In this document: one piece after another, positions 1 through 9,077 of the stretch | Numbering within the stretch: position 1 is the first letter of the stretch | How the letters are laid out: each line of letters starts with the position of its first letter | Assembly: GCF_017165765.1 (NCBI RefSeq) | Contig: NZ_JAFGZD010000016.1 | Span: forward strand, 1-64,000 | Direction of reading: 5' to 3' | Length of the DNA: 64,000 nucleotides | DNA from: Pseudomonas capsici | GTDB lineage: Bacteria; Pseudomonadota; Gammaproteobacteria; Pseudomonadales; Pseudomonadaceae | Notes under the pieces: generated by a model | Databases searched by the model: none | Seen by the model: the letters and a program-made list of their open reading frames with translations, nothing else | Told to the model about the DNA's origin: nothing | Position numbers and translations under genes: made by a program

Positions 1-1
1 C

Positions 2-25
2 CCCCCTTTGCCGAAACAAAGGGGG
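2..25. terminator. Hairpin at window edge
   Basis: A perfect 9-bp stem (CCCCCTTTG / CAAAGGGGG) with a 6-base loop, followed by a smaller 5-bp stem at 26-40. It is probably the terminator of a gene lying to the left of the window; any T-tract would be off the edge, so this cannot be confirmed. Confidence 0.45.
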
Positions 26-126
26 CCGCCGTAAAGGCGGAACCGGTAGAACCAGCACATACCGATAATGGATATGTACACCCTTGCCCGCGAAGACAGC
101 ATTGAGGACGAGGCTTTTTCTACGGC

Positions 127-771
127 TCAGGGACGAGCCCTTATCGCCTGATCGACCTGCGCAATGTAGGCATCGAAACTTTCCACCAGATCAACCTGAT
201 CCGGGAAACGCAGCCATTGAATCTGCAGCCCGTCCATCATCGCCAGGATCTGCTGGATCAGCACTGGCAAATCCACATCGGCCCGCACTTCCCCGCTTTC
301 CACCAACGCCGTGAACTGCCCCAGCAGTCGCTGGTAAATCCGTTGATAACGGGTCTGGAACCATTCCCAGGCAGGATGGGTTTCCAGCAGGCTTTCCGAG
401 TTGAGAATAGAGAACGCCCGGATCACACCCGGCGCCGTTGCATTGGAACGGTTGATGGCCCGCAGGCTGCCCAACAGGCTGGAGAGGTTGTTTTCTGCAC
501 GAACTTCGTCGGCAATCCTGCGGCTGACTTCATCGCGCCGGTCCAGAACGCCCATCAGCAAGGAAACCTTGTTGGGGAAGTGGTGCAGCAGGCCAGCGAC
601 GGATATACCGACGATCCCCGCCACCTGAGCCATGGACGCTCCGGTATAGCCTTCCAGGGAAAACACCTGCAAGGCCGCATCGAGCAGTTCTTCGCGGCGC
701 TTTTCGCCTTTGGGCGCACGTCGTTGCCGGACAGCTGGCGACCCCGTGTCCTGTGGGTTGTGCCGGGTCAT
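127..771 (-). CDS. TetR family transcriptional regulator
   Basis: A 214-residue protein with an N-terminal helix-turn-helix DNA-binding domain at about residues 22-70 (the stretch ASMAQVAGIVGISVAGLLHHF is typical of TetR proteins) and an all-helical C-terminal ligand domain that resembles the BetI-like branch. It should be a cytoplasmic dimeric repressor. It lies 80 bp downstream of the ABC transporter operon on the same strand, so it may be co-transcribed with it and control it. The ligand is unknown. The family call is firm and the target is inference. Confidence 0.85.
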   Translation of the reverse strand: MTRHNPQDTGSPAVRQRRAPKGEKRREELLDAALQVFSLEGYTGASMAQVAGIVGISVAGLLHHFPNKVSLLMGVLDRRDEVSRRIADEVRAENNLSSLLGSLRAINRSNATAPGVIRAFSILNSESLLETHPAWEWFQTRYQRIYQRLLGQFTALVESGEVRADVDLPVLIQQILAMMDGLQIQWLRFPDQVDLVESFDAYIAQVDQAIRARP

Positions 772-851
772 GGCAGGCTCCTTCTTGTTCAGGCGCGTAC
801 CCTACTCACTCAGGCCACAGGTCGCAATCCCGTGTCGCGACCGACCATCGC

Positions 852-1640
852 CTACCACCGCTCACCCAGCCCGAGCAGGCCGAGGATCTGGCGGCGCAGG
901 TCCACCAGATAAGGATCGTCACGGTGACGCGGATAAGGCCGCTCGATGGTCAATTGCGCCTTGATGCTGGCAGGCCGGTCACTAAAAACGATCACGCGAT
1001 TGGCCAGCAGCAACGCCTCTTCGACATCATGGGTCACCAGCAGCGCGGTATAGCCCTGGCGTTGCCACAGGTCGATCAGTTCCTGCTGCATGGCAATCCG
1101 GGTCAGGGAATCCAGCTTGCCCAATGGCTCGTCGAGAATCAGCAGTCGCGGTTCGTTGACCAGTGCTCGCGCCAGCGCCACCCGCTGCGCCATGCCGCCG
1201 GACAACTGCCGGGGATAAGCACGAGCAAACTGACTGAGCCCGACCGTGGCCAAGGCGGCATCGACCCTGGTTGAATGGGTTTTCAGCAAGCCCTGGGCTT
1301 GCAGCCCCAGCGCCACGTTGTCCCACACCCGACGCCAGGGATAGAGAGTCGGGTCCTGAAAGACCACGACCCGAGAAGGATCCGGGCCGCCAATGGGTAC
1401 GCCATCGGCCAGCAAGGCACCCGAGTCGGCGGGTTCAAGCCCGGCCACCAGTCGCAACAGGGTGGACTTGCCGCACCCGGAAGGCCCGAGCAGCGCGACA
1501 AACTCGCCGGGCGCAACATCCAGTGAAACCTTGTCCAGCACCGGCAGGCGCTGGCCATCCAGAGCGAAGCCATGGCTGAGATTGTCGATGCGCAACGCAA
1601 GCCCGGACGAGGGATTTTCAGCATGAGCGGTGGCTACCAT
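852..1640 (-). CDS. ABC transporter ATP-binding protein, nitrate/sulfonate/taurine type
   Basis: A 262-residue cytoplasmic ATPase that would power import by the adjacent permease. It has Walker A GPSGCGKST at 52-60, the signature LSGGM at 146-150, Walker B LLILD followed by Glu at about 167-172, and the H-loop His at 204. The length and sequence style fit the SsuB/TauB/NrtD group. The start chosen (MVATAHAE) overlaps the end of the permease gene by 7 bp. A longer open frame upstream is only the shadow of the permease gene. The substrate cannot be read from this subunit. Confidence 0.9.
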   Translation of the reverse strand: MVATAHAENPSSGLALRIDNLSHGFALDGQRLPVLDKVSLDVAPGEFVALLGPSGCGKSTLLRLVAGLEPADSGALLADGVPIGGPDPSRVVVFQDPTLYPWRRVWDNVALGLQAQGLLKTHSTRVDAALATVGLSQFARAYPRQLSGGMAQRVALARALVNEPRLLILDEPLGKLDSLTRIAMQQELIDLWQRQGYTALLVTHDVEEALLLANRVIVFSDRPASIKAQLTIERPYPRHRDDPYLVDLRRQILGLLGLGERW

Positions 1641-2632
1641 TTCATGGTTCCTTGTTGCCAGGCCAGCAGGCGGTCGCGAATCAGGAACAGCGCCGTGATC
1701 AGGCCGGAACACGCCAGCGCCATGATCAACAGTGCTGCATACATATTGGCGTAGGCCGCCCAGCCTTGCGCCCATTGCAGATACCAGCCGATTCCGGCTT
1801 TGACGCCCATCATCTCGGCGACCACCAGGGTCGAGAACGATGCCCCAAGGCCCATGAACAGTCCGACGAACACATGGGGCAAGGCAGCAGGAATCGCCAC
1901 GTTGAAAATCAGGAAACCGGGCCTGGCTCCCAACGTACGCGCCACGTCGTAATAGGCCTTGTCGACACTGGCAACGCCCGACCAGGTCAGCACCGTCACC
2001 GGAAACCAGGTGGCCAGCGCAATCAGGAATACACTGGCGCTCCAGCTCGTGGGAAATAGAAAGAAGCACAACGGCAACAGGGCTGTGGAAGGCACCGGAC
2101 CGAGAATGCGCAGGACCGGATGCAACCAGTAACCAATACTGCTCGACCAGCCGATGGCGACCCCGGCGATAAAACCGGTCACGGCTCCCAGCGCCACGCC
2201 AGTGCCCAGCAACAGGGCGGAATGCAACAGGCTTTCCAGCAGACGCGGCCAGTCTTCGACGTAGACATCCAGCAAGGCTTGTGGCGGTGCAAAAAATGGC
2301 ACAGGCAGCAAACCCAGCTTGGCGGTGAGCACTTCCCAGATGCCCAGCAGGACCGGCAATGCAATCAGCCACGGCCCGGCCGCTTGAACTCGCCGCCCCA
2401 GCCCGGCGGACCAGCGCCCGGCAATACCGGCCAGCAAAATCAACAGGGCAATCGCCAGGCACAGATTGGCCAGGCCTTCGGTCATCGGCCACTTGCGTGT
2501 GGCATTGGGAAGGTACAGGGTCAATGCCGCAACCAGAATCCAGGCAAAGACAGCCACTGCGCCCTGCTTCCAGAAGTTGAAAGAGTCACGGGGTTCTTCG
2601 CTCGCCAGAGTAGAAGCCTCAGCTGAAGACAT
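1634..2632 (-). CDS. ABC transporter permease, nitrate/sulfonate/taurine type
   Basis: An inner-membrane permease of about 332 residues with multiple hydrophobic segments. It ends in a BPD_transp_1-type region; the coupling-loop stretch ARTLGARPGFLIFNVAIPAALP matches the EAA motif that contacts the ATPase. I chose the start MSSAEAS because AGGGAG lies about 10 bases upstream and the start overlaps the stop of the binding-protein gene by 14 bp. An upstream ATG at 2665 would add 11 residues. The N-terminal extension, with several extra transmembrane segments before the core, makes it longer than a usual SsuC. Confidence 0.85.
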   Translation of the reverse strand: MSSAEASTLASEEPRDSFNFWKQGAVAVFAWILVAALTLYLPNATRKWPMTEGLANLCLAIALLILLAGIAGRWSAGLGRRVQAAGPWLIALPVLLGIWEVLTAKLGLLPVPFFAPPQALLDVYVEDWPRLLESLLHSALLLGTGVALGAVTGFIAGVAIGWSSSIGYWLHPVLRILGPVPSTALLPLCFFLFPTSWSASVFLIALATWFPVTVLTWSGVASVDKAYYDVARTLGARPGFLIFNVAIPAALPHVFVGLFMGLGASFSTLVVAEMMGVKAGIGWYLQWAQGWAAYANMYAALLIMALACSGLITALFLIRDRLLAWQQGTMKW

Positions 2633-3692
2633 CGGCGGTAATCTCCCTGGAGAACTCGACGGCATCGGTGCTCTGTCGAATGACTTCGACGGTTTTCAGG
2701 TCAGTGACGTAGGTCTGGATTTCCCTGGTCAAGGCCGCGCCGACGGCATGATGGCCGTGAGTATGGTCGTGAAGGATCGCCTGAACCTCTTCCACCGAAG
2801 TGTTCAAGGCATGAGCCTGGAAGCCCTTGGCGACCACTTCGGGATGTTTCACGGCGTAAGCGTGAGCCTCGAGAATCGCCTGAGTCAGGGCTGCCACCAC
2901 ACGCTTTTCTTCACGCACCAGCTTGCCGGTGACGCCCACCACGCAGCAGCTCAGATTGGCATACTCCTCCACCAGATTGGTGGACAGTTCACGCGCCTTG
3001 CCGGCGTTGATCAGGCGATACATGAACGGATCGCTGCCGCTGACCGCCTGAACCTCGCCCCGCTCCAGCGCCGTGCCCAGCAGGTCTGCCGGATAAAGTC
3101 GCCAGTCCACATCCCGCACCGGATCGACGCCATGTTTCTTGAGCAGCACCGAGAAGAAATTGCGGTCGGGGCTGGCCATGTCGGTGACGCCGATGGCCTT
3201 GCCCTTGAGGTCTTCCAGCTTGTTGACCGGGCTGTTGGCGGCGCTGAGCAGACGCAGGCAACCGCCATGAGTGCCTGCCGTCAGCTTGACGTCGAAGCCC
3301 TGCTCCAAAGCCTTGAGCCATCGCAGCGCCATGCCGACACCGGCATCGGCCTTGCCGGTGGCAATGGCCTCCAGCAGCACTTCGGTGGAGTTGCCGAAGT
3401 TGACCAGTTCCACGTCCAGATTGTGCTTCTTGAAGAAACCCTGGCCATGGGCGATGACCACCGGTGCCAGGCAGACTGCATTGAGGTTGACCGCCAGTTT
3501 GAGGGCCCTGGGCTCGTCCAGGCGAATGAAATCGCCAGTGCCGTCAGGCTCGATATCCGGATGACTCAGATGCCCGGCATGCTCGTCCACTGCCCAACCG
3601 GAACGCGGCAACGACAGCAACAAAGGGCTGGCAAGGACGGCACTGGCCCATCCCAGCAAGCGGCGACGGGTTAACGAATCAAAAGCGGCCAT
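2619..3692 (-). CDS. ABC transporter substrate-binding protein, NMT1/SsuA fold, Tat signal
   Basis: A 357-residue periplasmic binding protein. The N-terminus carries a twin-arginine type signal (TRRRLLGWAS followed by a hydrophobic stretch). The rest has the NMT1/SsuA-like binding-protein fold (for example LAPVVIAHGQGFFKKHNLDVELV and the GKADAGVGMA stretch). It is His-rich near the mature N-terminus and near residue 300 (HDHTHGHH), which hints at metal or a metal-bound ligand, but this is inference. It is the first gene of a three-gene import operon and is preceded by a strongly structured leader. Confidence 0.87.
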   Translation of the reverse strand: MAAFDSLTRRRLLGWASAVLASPLLLSLPRSGWAVDEHAGHLSHPDIEPDGTGDFIRLDEPRALKLAVNLNAVCLAPVVIAHGQGFFKKHNLDVELVNFGNSTEVLLEAIATGKADAGVGMALRWLKALEQGFDVKLTAGTHGGCLRLLSAANSPVNKLEDLKGKAIGVTDMASPDRNFFSVLLKKHGVDPVRDVDWRLYPADLLGTALERGEVQAVSGSDPFMYRLINAGKARELSTNLVEEYANLSCCVVGVTGKLVREEKRVVAALTQAILEAHAYAVKHPEVVAKGFQAHALNTSVEEVQAILHDHTHGHHAVGAALTREIQTYVTDLKTVEVIRQSTDAVEFSREITADVFS

Positions 3693-3702
3693 GCAGGTCC
3701 TT

Positions 3703-3761
3703 CCTTGAGAATGAAAACGGTGACGGCCTTCACCGAAAGGTTTTAATAACCTTTCTCAAGG
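3703..3761 (-). promoter_or_regulatory. Structured 5' leader of the ABC importer
   Basis: Read on the minus strand, this leader folds into nested stems. An outer 9-bp pair CCTTGAGAA / TTCTCAAGG encloses AAAGGTT / AACCTTT and CGGTGA / TCACCG. The 3' arm of the outer stem abuts the purine-rich ribosome site just before the binding-protein start. The three-stem shape could act as a cis-regulatory RNA or, as DNA, as operator sites. I match it to no known riboswitch class. Confidence 0.45.
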
Positions 3762-3845
3762 ATCCGGCAATTGCTTAAAACCATATCACCGGATAAAACA
3801 TTCTATAAATTCATTTAAATTCTATATAAATATGCAAATAGTCTA

Positions 3846-5012
3846 TCAACCAATAGAAGCCTGACCCCAGCGCCGCAGAACGATCGCCAGGCCCCACACC
3901 AGCATACTGAGGCCCAGCGAGAGCCCTATCAGCCCGCGATCTCCTGAAGCCTCATGCACCAGAGCGTAGAACCAGGGCGCACCTGCCGCACACAGAAAAC
4001 CCGGTGCCAGCAGCCTGCCCTGCAGCCGGGTGTAACGGTCATGGGCAAAAAGCTCGAACGGCAGGCTGGCACGCAGCAAAGTGCCCAGGCCGTTCATGGC
4101 GCCGTAACCGAAGAGGAACAGACAGGCCAGCCAGCTTCTTCCCTGACTCATGAGCGCCACGGTAAAGCACAGGGTCAGACCGGCACCCACCCAGACATTC
4201 AGACGCAGCGCCGATATCGACTGCCCAAGCATGACCTGCAACAGACGGGCGCAGGTCTGTCCGATACCCCACAAGGCCACCAGCCCCAGCGGTACACCGA
4301 ACCCTGTCAGCATGGCTGGCAAGTGCGCCGACAGACCGGCGGACATGAAGCCGATCAGCATCATGCTCAGGGCATAACCGATCTGCGGCAGCCAGGGCGT
4401 AGCCATCGGCGGCTCATGGGTGACGACAGGCTCTTGTACGGAACCTGTACGCAGATCCGGCAGCCGACTCGCCAACAGACCACTGAACAGGGCTAGGACG
4501 GCATACACCCCGAGTGCGTTGCGCCAGCCGAACATATCCTGCAAGTGATGGCCCAACGGCCAGAACACCGCAGATGCCAGGCCACCCAGCAAGGTGATCT
4601 GCATCATCAGCGGACGAGCCCTGGCAGCCAGCCATCCGGCCAGAACTGCAAACAGCGCATCGTAAAGGGACAAACGCATTCCGATGCCGAGGATGCACCA
4701 GGCCATGAAGTACAGCGTCGGACCATGACACAGCGACAGAGCACAGCAACCGACCGCGTTGAGCACCGCTCCCGACTGCATCACCTGCCGCGCGCCCAGA
4801 CACTGGATCAGGCGGGCAACCAGTGGAGAAACCAGCCCCATGACCAGCATCGCCACCGATAATCCGGCAAAGACCCGCTGCCCGCTCCAGCCCAGATCGT
4901 GGGCAATGGCGTTGCCAAAAGCCCCTGGCAGGTAAAACGTCACGCCCCAATTGATCAACTGCGCAACGCCCAGTCTTGACACCGCATGCCGGGGCAACGC
5001 CGTGCTGTTCAC
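3846..5012 (-). CDS. MFS transporter
   Basis: A 388-residue protein with about twelve hydrophobic segments and the loop arrangement of the major facilitator superfamily. It starts 6 bp after the acetyltransferase stop on the same strand, so the two form one unit. Pairing of a GNAT enzyme with an MFS pump is often a self-protection arrangement against a toxic amine, but the substrate is unknown. It lies downstream of an AT-rich gap (3762-3845) that would contain the ABC operon promoter on the minus strand. Confidence 0.8.
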   Translation of the reverse strand: MNSTALPRHAVSRLGVAQLINWGVTFYLPGAFGNAIAHDLGWSGQRVFAGLSVAMLVMGLVSPLVARLIQCLGARQVMQSGAVLNAVGCCALSLCHGPTLYFMAWCILGIGMRLSLYDALFAVLAGWLAARARPLMMQITLLGGLASAVFWPLGHHLQDMFGWRNALGVYAVLALFSGLLASRLPDLRTGSVQEPVVTHEPPMATPWLPQIGYALSMMLIGFMSAGLSAHLPAMLTGFGVPLGLVALWGIGQTCARLLQVMLGQSISALRLNVWVGAGLTLCFTVALMSQGRSWLACLFLFGYGAMNGLGTLLRASLPFELFAHDRYTRLQGRLLAPGFLCAAGAPWFYALVHEASGDRGLIGLSLGLSMLVWGLAIVLRRWGQASIG

Positions 5013-5018
5013 CCGGTT

Positions 5019-5558
5019 TCACACAACAGGTTCAGGCGTGCCGAGCGAACCGTCGCCCAAGGCCCGCTGCATCAGCACGGTATCGACCCAGCGCCCATGC
5101 TTGAAGCCTACCGACTCGAAGACGCCTACCCGATGAAACCCCAGGCGCTCGTGCAGACGGATCGACGCGACGTTCTCACTGTTACCGATAATGGCGATCA
5201 TCTGCCGCCAGCCGCCTTCGACACAGTGCTCCACCAGCCCGGCCAGCAGCGCCTGGCCGATACCCAGCCCTCCCATGCCACTGCGCACATAAACCGAGTC
5301 TTCCACGGTAAAACGGTAGCCCGGACGCGGCCGATAAGGCGTGACATAGCCATACCCCACCACTTCACCCTGATGTTCCGCGACCCGATAAGGCAACCCC
5401 TTGGCCATCACTTCGGCACGTCGGCGCAGCATTTCCGCCAGGCTCGGCGGCTCCAGTTCAAAGCTGGAAATCCCCTCCAGGACATGCTCGGCATAGATCG
5501 CCTGGACCGCAGGCATATCGTCGTCGCGGGCGTCACGCAGAATCAGGGCATCGTTCAT
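5019..5558 (-). CDS. GNAT acetyltransferase, phosphinothricin acetyltransferase type
   Basis: A 179-residue cytoplasmic N-acetyltransferase. The acetyl-CoA loop is seen in the stretch VRSGMGGLGIGQALLAGLVEH (R-x-x-G-x-G/A region at about 101-121) and the C-terminal GFHRVGVFESVGFKHGRW block is characteristic of the phosphinothricin/methionine sulfoximine acetyltransferase (Pat/YwnH) group. I start at MNDALILRD because it follows a short purine-rich stretch and matches the family N-terminus; an upstream start would add 22 unlikely residues. It probably acetylates a small amino-acid analogue, with the MFS gene behind it. Substrate is inference. Confidence 0.85.
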   Translation of the reverse strand: MNDALILRDARDDDMPAVQAIYAEHVLEGISSFELEPPSLAEMLRRRAEVMAKGLPYRVAEHQGEVVGYGYVTPYRPRPGYRFTVEDSVYVRSGMGGLGIGQALLAGLVEHCVEGGWRQMIAIIGNSENVASIRLHERLGFHRVGVFESVGFKHGRWVDTVLMQRALGDGSLGTPEPVV

Positions 5559-5664
5559 CTTTAAAACTCTTTGGCGGGTGCTATTGAATGAGAGCCATGA
5601 TGCAGCGCGGCAAACCATAAACAAAGCTATGATTATTCATCCTCAGCATAAGTAAAACTTTGCC

Positions 5665-6543
5665 ATGCGCCGACTGAACCTCAATCATCTGCACACCTTC
5701 TCGCTGGTCATCGCCCATGGCAGCTTCTCGGCAGCAGCCGAACGCCTGAACCTCACCCAACCGGCGGTAAGCCTGCAAGTTCGGCAACTGGAAGAGCATC
5801 TGAACCTGCGCCTGATCGAGCGAGTGGGCAAGCGCATCAAGCCCACCTCGGCAGGCAGCACCTTGCTGGAGCATGCTTCGCGAATCGATGCGGTTGTCGA
5901 AGACGCCATGCTGGAGCTTTCCAGTCATGCCCACGGCATAGCCGGACAGATCGCCATCGGCACCGGAGCCACTGCCTGCATTCATCTGCTGCCGCCCATG
6001 CTGCAAGACCTGAGACGACGCTTCCCCGATCTGGACGTGCGGGTCAGTACCGGCAATACCGACGGTATTCTCAAGGCCGTGGAAGAAAACCGTCTGGACC
6101 TGGCCCTGGTCACCCTGCCCGCTTCAGGGCGCAGCCTGGAAGTCACACCGCTGCTGGAAGATGAATTCGTGGCGATTTTTGCCAGCCGTCAGGACCCGCT
6201 GCCCGAGACCTTTACCCCTCAGACACTGAGCGATTACCCGCTGGTGGTGTTCGAAGCCGGCAGCAGTACCCGCCTGCTCATCAACGAGTGGTACTTGCAG
6301 GCGGGCATCCGCATCAAACCGGTGATGGAACTGGGCAGCATCGAAGCCATCAAGGAAATGGTCGCTGCGGGACTGGGCTACAGCATCGTGCCCCGTATGT
6401 CGGTGGCCGCTACCCATCATCGGCGCGGGTTGCAGGTTCATTCCCTGACACCGGGGCTGAGCCGTACACTGGGCATCGTGTTGCGTCAGGACAAACCGGT
6501 GAGCAAGGCATTGCGCAAGGTGCTGGATGCGCTTCGCGGCTGA
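5665..6543 (+). CDS. LysR family transcriptional regulator
   Basis: A 292-residue LysR regulator with the winged helix-turn-helix at residues 3-62 (FSAAAERLNLTQPAVSLQVRQLEEHL) and a two-lobed ligand-binding domain. It starts 106 bp from the divergent acetyltransferase gene, the usual arrangement for a LysR protein that controls its neighbour. The C-terminal domain resembles the CysB/CynR-like branch. The inducer is not evident. Confidence 0.88.
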   Translation: MRRLNLNHLHTFSLVIAHGSFSAAAERLNLTQPAVSLQVRQLEEHLNLRLIERVGKRIKPTSAGSTLLEHASRIDAVVEDAMLELSSHAHGIAGQIAIGTGATACIHLLPPMLQDLRRRFPDLDVRVSTGNTDGILKAVEENRLDLALVTLPASGRSLEVTPLLEDEFVAIFASRQDPLPETFTPQTLSDYPLVVFEAGSSTRLLINEWYLQAGIRIKPVMELGSIEAIKEMVAAGLGYSIVPRMSVAATHHRRGLQVHSLTPGLSRTLGIVLRQDKPVSKALRKVLDALRG

Positions 6544-6705
6544 GCGATTCACTCCTGCCGCTATCCTGCTTTGGCAGTTGCATATGCTGCCGACCAAGTT
6601 GTACGATGACTGCTGACCTCACAGATTCGGCAACCCATAAAGGAGCGCAGGCCCCCGGCGTTTACCCGGACCCTGCCTCCCACGTCAAAACAACAGGAGA
6701 TACCG

Positions 6706-8289
6706 ATGCCTAACATTCTCGGCCACAACTTCATCGCTGGCGGCCGCAGCGCCCTTGGTCAGATCCAGCAGAAAAGCCTCGACGCCACGACCGGTGAAGA
6801 ACTGCCGTACAGCTTCTCCCAGGCCACCGATGGCGAAATCGATGCCGCTGCCCTGGCTGCCAAGGAAGCCTTCCCTGAATTCCGTCAACTGAGCCCGGCC
6901 CGTCGCGCCGAGTTCCTTGAAGCCATCGCTGACGAGATCGACCAGTTGGGCGATGACTTCGTCGCCATCGTCTGCCAGGAAACCGCTCTGCCTCAAGCGC
7001 GTATCCAGGGTGAACGCGGTCGTACCAGCGGTCAGATGCGTCTGTTCGCCAAGGTCCTGCGCCGTGGCGATTACCTGGGTGCCCGTATCGACCTGCCGCT
7101 GCCGGATCGCAAGCCGCTGCCACGCGTCGACCTGCGCCAATACCGCATCGGTGTCGGCCCGGTTGCCGTCTTCGGTGCCAGCAACTTCCCGCTGGCCTTC
7201 TCTACCGCCGGTGGTGATACCGCCGCTGCGCTGGCCGCTGGCTGCCCGGTCGTCTTCAAGGCCCACAGTGGTCACATGGCCACTGCCGATCTGGTGGGCA
7301 GTGCAATTATTCGCGCAGCCGAACGCACCCAGATGCCAAAAGGCGTGTTCAACATGATCTTCGGCAATGGCGTCGGTGAAGGTCTGGTCAAGCACCCGGC
7401 CATTCAGGCTGTCGGCTTCACCGGCTCTCTGGGCGGCGGTAACGCGCTGAGCAAGATGGCCGCCGAGCGTCCGCAACCGATTCCGGTCTTCGCGGAAATG
7501 TCGAGCATCAACCCGGTGGTGCTGCTGCCCGAAGCGCTGGCAGCACGCGGCGAAACCGTGGCCAAGGACCTGGCAGCTTCGGTTGTCATGGGTGCCGGCC
7601 AGTTCTGCACCAACCCTGGCGTGGTGATCGGTCTGCGCTCTGCAACCTTCTCGGCCTTCCTTGAGCAACTGACCGAGCACATGGGCGGCCAGGCTCCACA
7701 AACCATGCTCAACGCCGGTGGCCTGCGCAGCTACAGCAAGGGTGTCGAGCACCTGCTGGCGCATCCGGGGGTGACTCACCTGGCAGGCAAGCCGCAGGAA
7801 GGCAAGCAGGCTCAGGCACAACTGTTCAAGGCTGATGTCAGCCTGCTGCTCAACGGCGACGAACTGTTGCAGGAAGAAGTCTTCGGCCCGACCACGCTGG
7901 TCATCGAAGTCGCTGACGATGCCGAACTGAAGAAAGCGCTGCTGGCCTTGCGTGGTCAGCTCACCGCGACCCTGATCGGCGAGCAGGCAGACCTGGCCAA
8001 ATACAACTGGCTGCTGCCGCTGCTGGAAGAAAAAGTCGGTCGTATCCTGGTCAACGGCTACCCGACCGGCGTCGAAGTCTGCGATGCCATGGTTCACGGT
8101 GGTCCGTACCCGGCGACTTCCGATGCCCGCGGTACTTCGGTAGGCAGCCTGGCCATCGATCGCTTCCTGCGTCCGATCTGCTATCAGAACCAGGCTGACA
8201 GCCTGTTGCCACCTGCCCTGCAGAACGCCAACCCGCTGGGCCTGAGACGTCTGGTCAATGGCGAGTGGAGCGACCAGCCTATCGTCTGA
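6706..8289 (+). CDS. aldH: Aldehyde dehydrogenase, alpha-ketoglutaric semialdehyde type
   Basis: A 527-residue NAD(P)-dependent aldehyde dehydrogenase. The catalytic Cys is residue 301 in GQFCTNPG and the general base Glu is residue 264 in FAEMSS. Length and N-terminal sequence match the 2,5-dioxovalerate (ketoglutaric semialdehyde) dehydrogenase group, which is longer than most ALDHs. RBS AGGAG lies upstream of the ATG. It flanks the hrp island; from memory, in P. cichorii an aldH gene in this place contributes to virulence on eggplant. No Hrp box was seen upstream. A strong terminator follows. Confidence 0.9.
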   Translation: MPNILGHNFIAGGRSALGQIQQKSLDATTGEELPYSFSQATDGEIDAAALAAKEAFPEFRQLSPARRAEFLEAIADEIDQLGDDFVAIVCQETALPQARIQGERGRTSGQMRLFAKVLRRGDYLGARIDLPLPDRKPLPRVDLRQYRIGVGPVAVFGASNFPLAFSTAGGDTAAALAAGCPVVFKAHSGHMATADLVGSAIIRAAERTQMPKGVFNMIFGNGVGEGLVKHPAIQAVGFTGSLGGGNALSKMAAERPQPIPVFAEMSSINPVVLLPEALAARGETVAKDLAASVVMGAGQFCTNPGVVIGLRSATFSAFLEQLTEHMGGQAPQTMLNAGGLRSYSKGVEHLLAHPGVTHLAGKPQEGKQAQAQLFKADVSLLLNGDELLQEEVFGPTTLVIEVADDAELKKALLALRGQLTATLIGEQADLAKYNWLLPLLEEKVGRILVNGYPTGVEVCDAMVHGGPYPATSDARGTSVGSLAIDRFLRPICYQNQADSLLPPALQNANPLGLRRLVNGEWSDQPIV

Positions 8290-8309
8290 TCGGCTGCCAC
8301 AAAAAACAG

Positions 8310-8344
8310 CGGCGCGGCCTGAAAAGGCTGCGCCGTTTTTTTTG
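8310..8344 (+). terminator. Rho-independent terminator of aldH
   Basis: An 11-bp GC-rich stem (CGGCGCGGCCT / AGGCTGCGCCG, one G-T pair) with a GAAA loop, followed directly by eight T residues. Confidence 0.9.
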
Positions 8345-8448
8345 CCTTCACAACAGTGACCTTGTACAGAATGGCCAGGACCTTATGCCGGTCCTGACCG
8401 GAATCAGCACCGCATCGACCGTCAGCACGGCCGTGCGGTAGATAACAC

Positions 8449-8482
8449 GGTATGCACCTGCAATCAGTGCATACCCTTTTTT
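8449..8482 (+). terminator. Second hairpin with T-tract in the aldH-pat gap
   Basis: A perfect 9-bp stem GGTATGCAC / GTGCATACC with a 9-base loop, followed by CTTTTTTC. It lies between the convergent aldH and pat genes. The T-tract points to plus-strand termination as a back-up to the first hairpin. Confidence 0.65.
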
Positions 8483-8495
8483 CAGCGCTGGCGAA

Positions 8496-9077
8496 TCAGA
8501 CCGCCTCCGAGACATTGATCCGCACCGGCACGTTCAGCGACTGCCCCAATGGCAGGCCAAACAGCAGAACGTCGGAACGTTGCTCACCGAAGCGGGCGAT
8601 ATTGGGCAAGCGAGCCCACAGGTGGGCACCCACTGCCGTGACGATCTTCTGGCTCGGCGTATTGGCCGCCATGATCCAGGCCACCAGATTCTCGAGGCCG
8701 GCCTGTCGACCCAGGATAACCGTCGCCTTGCAGAGCAGGACGCCAATCCCGCTGCCGAAATGGTCAGCGCGCACATAAATGGCCGTTTCTCCGGTTCTGT
8801 AACAGGCCTGCGTTCCCCAACTGAAGCGGTTGATCGACAACCAGCCCAGGATTTCGCCACGCCGCTCGTAAACGTAGACGGGCAAGCCATCGCGCTTGTA
8901 AAGGTTGACGTAGAACTTCACTTCTTCGTAGGTCATTGGCCGGGTAACCGGCGAGTTGGCCCCACTGCCGGCCGTTTCGTTGAAGATGTTCATCATGGCT
9001 TCGAGGTCGTCTTCAGTGAACTCGCGAATACCGCGGGGCAGACGTGGCAGCTCAGGGTTAGGGACAAAACTGTTCAT
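8496..9077 (-). CDS. pat: GNAT N-acetyltransferase linked to hrpL
   Basis: A 193-residue protein of the GNAT fold, with the acetyl-CoA binding segment around FGSGIGVLLCKATVILGRQ (about residues 106-124) and the FSWGTQACYRTGETAIYVR beta-strand block before it. Its ATG overlaps the hrpL stop codon (ATGA), so its translation is coupled to hrpL and it should be made only when the T3SS is switched on. From memory, P. cichorii has a pat gene in this position that affects virulence on eggplant. Its substrate is not known to me; effector, protein and small-molecule acetylation all remain open. Confidence 0.8.
   Translation of the reverse strand: MNSFVPNPELPRLPRGIREFTEDDLEAMMNIFNETAGSGANSPVTRPMTYEEVKFYVNLYKRDGLPVYVYERRGEILGWLSINRFSWGTQACYRTGETAIYVRADHFGSGIGVLLCKATVILGRQAGLENLVAWIMAANTPSQKIVTAVGAHLWARLPNIARFGEQRSDVLLFGLPLGQSLNVPVRINVSEAV

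Noticed and set aside
1641..2492. N-terminal 280-residue extension of the ATPase frame
   Set aside because: It is the permease gene read in another frame; the ATPase has its own start at 1640 that fits family length.
6685..8097. A 470-residue open frame antisense to aldH
   Set aside because: It is the shadow of a strongly coding gene; no start signal or domain is visible.
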